Translations under genes and position numbers: made by a program
Source: Candidatus Latescibacterota bacterium
GTDB taxonomy: Bacteria; Latescibacterota; UBA2968; UBA8231
Reading direction: 5' to 3'
Assembly (NCBI GenBank): GCA_003529325.1
Contig: DPVW01000377.1
Location: 8,406 to 16,040 of the forward strand
Length of the DNA stretch: 7,635 bases
Part shown: in pieces, positions 1 through 4,898 of the stretch
Layout of the letters: each line of letters starts with the position of its first letter
How positions within the stretch are numbered: the stretch's first letter is position 1
The notes under the pieces: generated by a model
The model's database searches: none
What the model saw: only the letters and a program-made list of their open reading frames with translations
Told to the model about the DNA's origin: nothing

Positions 1-271
1 TGGTAGCCAGGGCGGCCTCCACATCGATTGCCGGAGAGGGAATGACGTGGGCGCTGACGAGCTGAGAGACCTGCCGCACCGCCTCGCTTGCGGCACTGAC
101 GGCAGCCTGCACCGAGGCGGTATCGCCCCGAAAACGCACCGAAACGAGACCGCCGCCAACACGCTCGACGCCCAACAGTTGGACATCGGCCGCTTTGGCG
201 GCGGTATCGGCGGCTGCCAAGACGCCGATCAGACCGTGCGTCTCGATGAGCCCGATGGCGGTATCGGACAT
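1..271 (-). CDS. Bacterial microcompartment shell protein, BMC-H type (3' end beyond window)
   Basis: My own translation of the minus strand from an ATG at 271-269 gives 90 codons with no stop before the window edge. The protein matches the hexameric BMC shell family (Pfam BMC, PduA/EutM/CsoS1 type). It opens with AIGLIETHGL (residues 5-14), has a lysine at 26 in the helix AAKAADVQLLG, a pore-loop motif VGGGLV (38-43) followed by SVRFRGD, and ends with LVSAHVIPSP (71-80). Such proteins tile the facets of a protein shell that encloses a metabolic enzyme set in the cytoplasm. The fold is almost complete, since family members usually stop soon after this point. An AAGG at 286-283 is a possible ribosome binding site, 11 nt from the ATG. 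The gene lies 30 nt downstream of the S18-like gene on the same strand, so the two are probably cotranscribed. The enclosed pathway cannot be told from this window. The family call is firm. Confidence 0.93.
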   Translation of the reverse strand, partial: MSDTAIGLIETHGLIGVLAAADTAAKAADVQLLGVERVGGGLVSVRFRGDTASVQAAVSAASEAVRQVSQLVSAHVIPSPAIDVEAALAT

Positions 272-301
272 GTCGGCGCCGACCTTACGACGCGAAGCGA
301 A

Positions 302-532
302 TCAGCGTGTATCGTTGATCGTGTACGGCAGCAACCCGAGATAACGGGCGCGCTTGATGGCTCGTACGATGCGCGTCTGTTGAGTGCGACTGGCACCCGT
401 GCGGCGAGCGGGCTCGATCTTGCCGATCGGCGTAAGAAACCGGGACAGCACGTCGAGACGCTTGTAATCGATCTCTTCGGCCTTAAGCTTCGCCGTAAAT
501 TCTTTGCGATTGACCCTGGCGATGTCGGACAC
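302..532 (-). CDS. rpsR: Ribosomal protein S18-like protein (small subunit)
   Basis: The 76-residue product shows the S18 core: EIDYK (20-24), GKIEPARRTG (37-46) and RAIKRARYLGLLPY (57-70), the conserved basic C-terminal helix and tail. S18 binds 16S rRNA and protein S6 in the 30S platform. The N-terminus departs from the family. The usual basic, often cysteine-containing stretch (FCxF or CxxC type) is replaced by ARVNRKEFTAKL, so this is a cysteine-free form. The only usable start in the open frame is GTG at 532-530, because an in-frame TAG lies at 568-566. The AGGAG before it is only 1 nt away, an unusually poor spacing. Normally rpsR sits between ssb or rpsF and rplI. Here a divergent O-antigen ligase gene lies upstream and a BMC shell gene downstream. 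It may be the only S18 of the genome or a paralog, and the window cannot decide which. Confidence 0.88.
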   Translation of the reverse strand: MSDIARVNRKEFTAKLKAEEIDYKRLDVLSRFLTPIGKIEPARRTGASRTQQTRIVRAIKRARYLGLLPYTINDTR

Positions 533-575
533 TCCTGCAAGGACGTGGAATAGGATTAAATTAGACTATCAAGAT

Positions 576-1919
576 ATGCCTGATCGGATGCAAAAGCAAC
601 GCCACACAGGAGTCGGTTGGCTGAGTTCGACCACCGGGGCAGGTCTGATTCTGGTCGCCCTGGCGCACCCCGTGCTCGCCGATCGCGCCACTGTCGCATT
701 GGTTGTCGGTCTCATCGCCATCACGGTCGCCATTGCGGGCACCGCGCGTCAGGGCTCCGCCCAGGCGCTACCGAGACCCGTCGGGGCATTGGCCATCTTG
801 TGGCTGGTTGCCATGCTGGCATCGGCGGCGACGCACGACGTCTGGCATCCGAGTGCACTGCTGCCTCCTGTTCTGGCGGTGGCGCTGATCTGGCTGGGTG
901 GTCGTCTTGCGGCCACCGGGCAACAACAGCCGGTTATCACCAGCATCGTGATTGCCGCAGTCATCGTCGCCATCCATGCAGGGCTCCAGCACTTCGGCCT
1001 CGACCCACTTTCCCGATTGGACGACTTCCCCAAGCGTGCCGTGGGGCCCTTCCTCAATCCAAACCACCTGGGCAGTCTCGTCGCCTGCGTTTTGCCCCTC
1101 GCACTCTCGGCGTATCTGATCCTGTGTGACCGAGACGTACAACATCCCTGGACGCTGCGCCTGGGTTTGGGTGCTGCCGTTGTGGCGATCTACTCCAGCC
1201 TTTTGTTGGCAGGCAGCCGGGGCGCCATCTGGGCGGCCCTCGCCGGCAGTCTCGTGGTGCTCGCCTGCTTCGCCCGCACGCTTGCCTTGCGCACGCGCTG
1301 GCCAGCCTGGCTGCCTCTGGTCGTACTCGCCATGAGCCTGATGGGGGTAACCCGCCTGCTCCAGGAGCGAGCCATCATGGAGGGTCCTGCCGGGAAGGTA
1401 TCCGTCGGCGAGCGCCTGCAGGCCCTGTCCAACATGACTGGCGAGGCGGCGCAGACCGATCTGACCGTGTTGCATCGGCGAATCCTCTGGCGGGCGGCGT
1501 TGCAGGTCTTCGTCCAGGATCCGGTTCTGGGTGCCGGTCCCGGAAGTTATCAGCAGGCCGGTGCCGCAATCCTCGACGGCATGCCGGAGGATCCCATCGT
1601 TGTCCTGCTGCAACGACTGCATCGACTGGAAGTGCCACGTTTTGCCCACAACGAGTGGTTGCACTCCCTTGCCGAGACCGGGATCGCAGGCACACTGCCC
1701 TGGAGTCTGTTGGTGATGTTTTGGGCTCTGACCGGTCTGCTTGGGGCCTGGCGGGAGTCGACAACGATCCAGCGGGGCGCCCTCGGGGCGTGTGCAGCCG
1801 TTCTTGTACACGGATTGGTGAGTTATCCGTTGTATCTTCCTGCGACAGCGGGGATTTTCTGGATACTACTTGGCATCTCTATGTATTGTGGTAGGAGACC
1901 CACGCGGATAACTATATAA
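576..1919 (+). CDS. O-antigen ligase / Wzy-type polytopic membrane protein
   Basis: The protein is highly hydrophobic, with roughly ten membrane segments, and carries the Wzy_C (WaaL/RfaL/Wzy) signature. There is an LLAGSRGAIWAAL segment in the middle, then a large hydrophilic loop containing RILWRAALQVFVQDPVLGAG and FAHNEWLHSLAETGIAG, followed by two or three more hydrophobic segments. Proteins of this family transfer or polymerise polysaccharide units on the periplasmic face of the inner membrane, using undecaprenyl-linked glycans; some relatives glycosylate pili. I chose ATG 576 (447 residues), but ATG 588 is also possible and no strong ribosome binding site supports either. A start at 504 would overlap the divergent S18 gene and is unlikely. 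No glycosyltransferase neighbours are visible, so the acceptor is unknown. The family is clear; the exact role (ligase, polymerase or protein O-oligosaccharyltransferase) is not. Confidence 0.88.
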   Translation: MPDRMQKQRHTGVGWLSSTTGAGLILVALAHPVLADRATVALVVGLIAITVAIAGTARQGSAQALPRPVGALAILWLVAMLASAATHDVWHPSALLPPVLAVALIWLGGRLAATGQQQPVITSIVIAAVIVAIHAGLQHFGLDPLSRLDDFPKRAVGPFLNPNHLGSLVACVLPLALSAYLILCDRDVQHPWTLRLGLGAAVVAIYSSLLLAGSRGAIWAALAGSLVVLACFARTLALRTRWPAWLPLVVLAMSLMGVTRLLQERAIMEGPAGKVSVGERLQALSNMTGEAAQTDLTVLHRRILWRAALQVFVQDPVLGAGPGSYQQAGAAILDGMPEDPIVVLLQRLHRLEVPRFAHNEWLHSLAETGIAGTLPWSLLVMFWALTGLLGAWRESTTIQRGALGACAAVLVHGLVSYPLYLPATAGIFWILLGISMYCGRRPTRITI

Positions 1920-2080
1920 GATGTTGTAGAACAGGCATGTAGGGCAATGTTTTCAGAGCTCGTTCGAATTAGTCCTAAAGGAATTCGGAGAGACTCCGAT
2001 AACTTCCAATGAGATTACTTGATACGAAGTCAGCCACCTTGATACCCTATCCCGATCGACTGGCTCAATAGTCTGCCTTA

Positions 2081-2113
2081 GCCGGAACCCACAGAGCTAC
2101 CCACTCTGCCGGC
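2081..2113 (+). repeat. Nested inverted repeat (RNA hairpin candidate)
   Basis: GCCGG (2081-2085) pairs with CCGGC (2109-2113), and inside it CAGAG (2092-2096) pairs with CTCTG (2104-2108) around the 7-nt loop CTACCCA. The six bases AACCCA at 2086-2091 form a one-sided bulge. It lies in the long non-coding stretch before the plus-strand terminator, so it may be part of a structured 3' untranslated region or small RNA. Function unknown. Confidence 0.4.
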
Positions 2114-2121
2114 GACATGCC

Positions 2122-2161
2122 GCGCCCCATCCAGGCGCATCTCTTTTCCTTTTTGGTTTTT
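2122..2161 (+). terminator. Weak terminator-like hairpin with T-rich tail
   Basis: GCGCC (2122-2126) pairs with GGCGC (2134-2138) around a 7-nt loop, and a broken T-rich stretch follows (2141-2161, with TTTT, TTTTT and TTTTT runs). The stem is only 5 bp and the T tract starts a few bases after it. This would at best be a weak terminator ahead of the stronger one at 2175-2215. Confidence 0.35.
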
Positions 2162-2174
2162 AGTCGAACCTAGC

Positions 2175-2215
2175 GACGCCCCGTCCGATCTTACTGGCGG
2201 GGCGTCACTTTTTTT
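2175..2215 (+). terminator. Rho-independent terminator, plus strand
   Basis: GACGCCCCG (2175-2183) pairs perfectly with CGGGGCGTC (2198-2206) around a 14-nt loop, and seven T residues follow at 2209-2215. The T tract exists only in the plus direction, so it ends transcripts coming from the O-antigen ligase-like gene or from an unrecognised RNA in the gap. It lies about 255 nt after that gene's stop codon. Confidence 0.88.
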
Positions 2216-2228
2216 GCCTGACAGGAAA

Positions 2229-3044
2229 TTAGTTGCAATGGCTGCCAAATTGACGATAGTGACGAACGGGGAGGTCGTGGTACTGTCTCGTCAACGCTTC
2301 GAGTCGGTCGCATGCCAGATCGAAGATGCGTTTCCCCTTCGCCGCTGATGCGGCCAGGGCATCCCCCATGATGCCTGTTCCTTCGGCGGTATCTCGTCGA
2401 CGCTCGGCAAAATTCGCGAAGGCCAGTGCGCCACCGAATGGTGCTGTCAGCGTGTCGTCCGCCTGGGCCCTGGCCATGTCGACCATGTGCGCCCGCAGAT
2501 GCAACTGCACCGCCGTCTCCCACTCACCTCCGTGACCGACGCCTTCATCGGTAGCACTCCATTCGTGTAGTTCTGTCTCGACGGCATCCCACCAGCTGAA
2601 GCTGAGGGTAAAGATGTCTTCTTCCGCCAGCTGCCAGCTTACGGCCCGGCATGGGGCGGCGTTGCCACCGTGGCCATTGACCGTGATGATGCGCTCAAAA
2701 CCGTTGGCGTGGATACTGCGACAAACATCGGCGACAAGAGCCTGGAAAGTTTCCAGGCGCAGGGAGATGGTGCCGGCGAAACCCATGTTGTAGTGCGTGA
2801 ACCCCGACCAGATCGGCGGCGCCACCAGGACCGGGGAGTCTTCGACACGACGGGCGACTTCTACGGCCATGTGGAAGGGAGCGGAGATATCGACATCCAT
2901 CGGGCAATGCGGACCGTGTTGCTCGACGGAGCCGATGGGGAGGATGACCACTGGGGCCTGCTCGAGGGCGGCCTCGAACTCATGCCGCAAAAGTTCCTGC
3001 CACAGCACCTTCTTGTTGTTGCCATCAAAAGAAACCGAATACAT
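2229..3044 (-). CDS. Creatininase-family amidohydrolase
   Basis: This 271-residue protein belongs to the creatinine amidohydrolase family, cytoplasmic metal-dependent hydrolases of amide or cyclic amide bonds (creatininase, FAPy deformylase ArfB of flavin metabolism, MftE-type peptidases). It carries GSVEQHGPHCPMDVD (38-52), giving metal ligands Glu41, His43 and Asp52, then NGHGGN (123-128) with His125, and GHGGEWETA (160-168) with Glu164 and Glu166. Length is normal for the family. The second Glu of true creatininase, in its NGHYEN motif, is replaced by Gly, so creatinine itself is not the obvious substrate. The ATG at 3044-3042 lies 4 nt after the stop of the upstream oxidoreductase, and a purine-rich GGGGAGGGG inside the end of that gene serves as ribosome binding site. 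The pair therefore forms a tight operon, suggesting catabolism of a sugar- or polyol-linked amide. The substrate is unknown. Confidence 0.92.
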   Translation of the reverse strand: MYSVSFDGNNKKVLWQELLRHEFEAALEQAPVVILPIGSVEQHGPHCPMDVDISAPFHMAVEVARRVEDSPVLVAPPIWSGFTHYNMGFAGTISLRLETFQALVADVCRSIHANGFERIITVNGHGGNAAPCRAVSWQLAEEDIFTLSFSWWDAVETELHEWSATDEGVGHGGEWETAVQLHLRAHMVDMARAQADDTLTAPFGGALAFANFAERRRDTAEGTGIMGDALAASAAKGKRIFDLACDRLEALTRQYHDLPVRHYRQFGSHCN

Positions 3045-3048
3045 CGAG

Positions 3049-4230
3049 CTACCCCTCCCCTTTCTCTAACTCCACATGGATCTGACGCATGATCTGAGAG
3101 TGCCCCTTGCCCTCGGCAGCCAGCTCTTTGTAGCGCGCCGGATCGACACCATCCCAACTGAGGAATGCCCGGATGTCGTAGCGACCCTCCACTTCCACCG
3201 GCAAGCCATCCTCGGCGATCATCAGTTCGAGAGGATACCCCTTCTCCGTGAGCGGAAAGTTGACGACGTGCTGACGCCTGGCCGACTCATACAACCCCAT
3301 CATGATCTCCACCGTGACCCGCGCCTGACGTCCAGACCCACGATGTTCCTCCACCTCCCCCTGCAACCACTGCAACAACTCGCGCACTTGGGCGGCATTG
3401 GTATTGCCACCGATGGCGCGGTCTGCCTCGCCGGCACCGATCTCGACGTCGAGCCAGCCGTTGGAGCTGGCATTCATCAGTCGTACCCGGCTTTCGCTCA
3501 CCTCCATCATGCCCTCGGTGCCCTTGATCTGGAAAGAGCCGGCCGTCGCACCCTCGCGCATCAGGTCGGATTGAATAAAGAGTTGAATGTCCCCCTCGAA
3601 GTGGACCAACCCCAGACAGGCGTCCTCGATGGCGGTATCCCGTTCGAAACGGTCCGTACGCCGTTCGACGGCACCCATCACCCATTGTGGCTGCGGATCT
3701 CCGAGCACAAATCGGGAGCCATCGATGGAGTGAGTGCCCCAGTTTGTCAGACCCTCCGCGACTTTGTTGGTCACGAACAAGGGCTGACCGATGACACCTT
3801 GTTGCATCAACTCCCGTGCCTTTACCCAACCCTTGGTGAAGCGGCGTTGATGGCTGATCACCAGTTTTGTCCCACTCGCCTGGCAGGCATCGATCATACT
3901 GTCAGCGGCACCCATGCCGATGGCCATGGGCTTTTCGCAGATCACGGCCTGCACCCCGGCTTTGGCAGCGGCGATGGTCGGCGCCGGATGCAGCAGATGC
4001 CAGGTGCAGACGCTGACGATGTCTGGTTTTGCCGTGACCAGCATCTGCTCGACTGAATCGAACTGCTGCAGATGCAGATCTGCATACGTATCTGCATATT
4101 GGCTCCGCGCATGAGCTACAGGGTCAGCGATGGCGATAACGTCGATATCGTCAACGAGGGCATAACCATCCATGTGGGCATGGGCGATGGAACCACAACC
4201 GACGATAGCAGCCGTATACCTGGCGGGCAT
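3049..4230 (-). CDS. Gfo/Idh/MocA-family NAD(P)-dependent oxidoreductase
   Basis: The 393-residue protein has an N-terminal Rossmann fold with GCGSIA (11-16), an acidic strand end at ADP (35-37), the hallmark EKP motif (Glu99-Lys100-Pro101), HQRRF (127-131) and a probable catalytic histidine in NWGTHSID (His167), followed by the C-terminal alpha/beta substrate domain. Family members oxidise or reduce sugars, inositols and their amino or acid derivatives, using NAD(P) in the cytoplasm. The C-terminus beyond about residue 320 is a long tail (GYPLELMIAEDGLPVEVEGRY and onward). The start at ATG 4230 is preceded by AGGAA at a short spacing. It is the first gene of a two-gene operon with the creatininase-family hydrolase and is divergent from arfB. 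Substrate unknown; the pairing suggests successive steps in one catabolic route. Confidence 0.92.
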   Translation of the reverse strand: MPARYTAAIVGCGSIAHAHMDGYALVDDIDVIAIADPVAHARSQYADTYADLHLQQFDSVEQMLVTAKPDIVSVCTWHLLHPAPTIAAAKAGVQAVICEKPMAIGMGAADSMIDACQASGTKLVISHQRRFTKGWVKARELMQQGVIGQPLFVTNKVAEGLTNWGTHSIDGSRFVLGDPQPQWVMGAVERRTDRFERDTAIEDACLGLVHFEGDIQLFIQSDLMREGATAGSFQIKGTEGMMEVSESRVRLMNASSNGWLDVEIGAGEADRAIGGNTNAAQVRELLQWLQGEVEEHRGSGRQARVTVEIMMGLYESARRQHVVNFPLTEKGYPLELMIAEDGLPVEVEGRYDIRAFLSWDGVDPARYKELAAEGKGHSQIMRQIHVELEKGEG

Positions 4231-4246
4231 ATTCCTGTCTCTTTCT

Positions 4247-4276
4247 TTGGTAAGAATCGGGGGTCATAAGTATACT
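4247..4276 (+). promoter_or_regulatory. Predicted sigma-70 type promoter of arfB
   Basis: TTGGTA (4247-4252, 4 of 6 to the -35 consensus) and TATACT (4271-4276, 5 of 6 to the -10 consensus) are 18 nt apart. Only seven bases separate the -10 box from the arfB ATG at 4284, so the transcript should start at or within a base of the start codon. Confidence 0.55.
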
Positions 4277-4297
4277 GCCTATCATGTCCTCTCTCCA
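4269..4297 (-). promoter_or_regulatory. Predicted opposing promoter of the Gfo/Idh-creatininase operon
   Basis: AGTATACT at 4269-4276 is its own reverse complement, so the minus strand also reads TATACT (4274-4269). TGGAGA (4297-4292, 4 of 6 to the -35 consensus) lies 17 nt upstream of it on that strand. A start near 4262 would give a leader of about 32 nt carrying the AGGAA ribosome binding site of the oxidoreductase gene. This -35 box lies inside the beginning of arfB. Confidence 0.4.
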
Positions 4298-4730
4298 TCT
4301 TCCAGACGCCGTCGATCTGCCCGGGGGTGTACGCATCCCACTTGCCGAACTGGACTTTGCCTTCGTGCGCAGTCCTGGACCGGGTGGACAACATGTGAAC
4401 AAGACGAGTACGCGCGTCGAGTTGCGTTTCGATCTGGCTCGGAGTCCCTCCCTGCCACAGAGTCTGCGCGACCGAGCCCACAATCGGTTGCAGTCTCGGC
4501 TCAATTCCCACGGCGAACTCGTGATCGCCTCTTCGCAGCACCGGTCCCAGATGCGCAATCGACTCGACTGTATCGCGCGTTTCGCCGAGACGATGGCCAC
4601 CGCCCTGCGACCACCAGCCCGACCCCGGCGCAAGACACGTCCCGGTCGTTTGGCCATCAAACGGCGCCTCGACACCAAAAAAAGACAGTCCCAGAAGAAA
4701 ACTCAGCGCCGCCGCCCTGGTCTCGACTGA
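4284..4730 (+). CDS. arfB: Alternative ribosome-rescue factor B, peptidyl-tRNA hydrolase
   Basis: The 148-residue protein matches ArfB (YaeJ, ICT1 relative), a stop-codon-independent release factor that frees ribosomes stalled at the ends of truncated mRNAs. It has the catalytic GGQ (residues 34-36) within RSPGPGGQHVNKTSTRVEL. It lacks the codon-recognition domains of RF1/RF2, and ends in a strongly basic tail from about residue 109 (motif KRRLDTKKRQ) that in the family enters the empty mRNA channel. Length is normal for ArfB. Upstream of the ATG there is no ribosome binding site; instead a good -10 box lies 7 nt away, so the mRNA looks leaderless. It is divergent from the Gfo/Idh operon and 168 nt upstream of the sigma factor gene. 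No terminator follows it directly, so some transcripts may run on. Function is confident from the motifs. Confidence 0.93.
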   Translation: MSSLHLPDAVDLPGGVRIPLAELDFAFVRSPGPGGQHVNKTSTRVELRFDLARSPSLPQSLRDRAHNRLQSRLNSHGELVIASSQHRSQMRNRLDCIARFAETMATALRPPARPRRKTRPGRLAIKRRLDTKKRQSQKKTQRRRPGLD

Positions 4731-4740
4731 ATCCAAAAAC

Positions 4741-4778
4741 ACGTTGCGGCGTCTGCACATAAAGACGCTTGCCAACGT
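4741..4778. repeat. Long imperfect inverted repeat after arfB
   Basis: ACGTTG (4741-4746) and GCGTCT (4749-4754) form one arm. AGACGC (4763-4768) and CAACGT (4773-4778) form the other, with an asymmetric internal loop (CG against TTGC) and an 8-nt end loop GCACATAA. This gives 12 paired bases starting 10 nt after the arfB stop. No T tract follows, so it is not a typical intrinsic terminator. It could be a pause or processing structure, or a binding site. Confidence 0.5.
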
Positions 4779-4803
4779 TGTGGGTCCCGTCTATATTGCA
4801 CCT

Positions 4804-4823
4804 TAACGTTGACGTCAAAGTTA
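4804..4823. promoter_or_regulatory. 20-bp near-perfect palindrome, candidate operator of the sigma factor gene
   Basis: TAACGTTGAC (4804-4813) and GTCAAAGTTA (4814-4823) are reverse complements except for one pair (G4808 against A4819). The inner ten bases TTGACGTCAA are a perfect palindrome. The site contains TTGACG, a 5-of-6 match to a -35 box, though no good -10 follows at the right distance. It is centred about 54 bp upstream of the start predicted from the extended -10 at 4853-4861. A dimeric regulator is likely; which family cannot be told. Confidence 0.5.
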
Positions 4824-4852
4824 CTGCGAGATCCATATCGGTGACGACGAAA

Positions 4853-4861
4853 TGCGATAAC
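4853..4861 (+). promoter_or_regulatory. Predicted extended -10 promoter of the sigma factor gene
   Basis: TG at 4853-4854, one base, then GATAAC (4856-4861, 4 of 6 to TATAAT) form an extended -10 element. A start near 4868 would leave a leader of about 31 nt containing the GGAGA ribosome binding site at 4886-4890. No convincing -35 is present at the normal distance. Confidence 0.35.
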
Positions 4862-4898
4862 TACATATACATCAATGGGTTACGTGGAGATTTGGCGA

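Larger units (their letters stand above)
1920..2228. other. Convergent intergenic region without a recognisable gene
   Basis: About 310 bases separate the plus-strand O-antigen ligase-like gene from the minus-strand creatininase-family gene. I see no coding region with support here. The stretch is richer in A and T than its surroundings. It holds a small CGGAG/CTCCG hairpin, two copies of CTTGATAC 20 nt apart, a nested hairpin, a GC hairpin followed by T-rich sequence, and a classic intrinsic terminator at its right end. A long 3' untranslated region or a small RNA ending at the terminator are both possible. No known RNA family was recognised. Confidence 0.5.

Noticed and set aside
47..553. 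Open frame of 168 codons on the plus strand
   Set aside because: It lies opposite the BMC shell and S18-like genes, both of which are recognisable families.
504..575. Upstream start for the O-antigen ligase-like gene
   Set aside because: It would overlap the coding start of the divergent S18-like gene, and the extra 24 residues are hydrophilic with no family support.
768..1811. Open frame of 347 codons on the minus strand
   Set aside because: It lies opposite the O-antigen ligase-like gene, which has membrane segments and family motifs; the antisense product is a low-complexity Gln/Gly/Arg mixture with no family resemblance.
2078..2113. tRNA D-arm-like sequence on the minus strand (AGAGTGGGTAGCTCT)
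   Set aside because: No acceptor, anticodon or T-arm can be paired around it; GGTTCGACT further upstream on that strand has no flanking stem.
2078..2140. Minus-strand mini-frame of 20 codons preceded by AAGGAAAAGAG
   Set aside because: The ribosome binding site looks fair, but the peptide is short with no family, and the bases are better explained by the hairpins in this gap.
3076..4056. Open frame of 326 codons on the plus strand
   Set aside because: It lies opposite the Gfo/Idh/MocA gene, which has GCGSIA, EKP and NWGTHSID motifs; the plus-strand product resembles nothing and reflects codon bias.
4875..4898. Upstream ATG as the start of the sigma factor gene
   Set aside because: It adds eight residues with no family counterpart and has no ribosome binding site; the GGAGA at 4886-4890 is well placed for the ATG at 4899.
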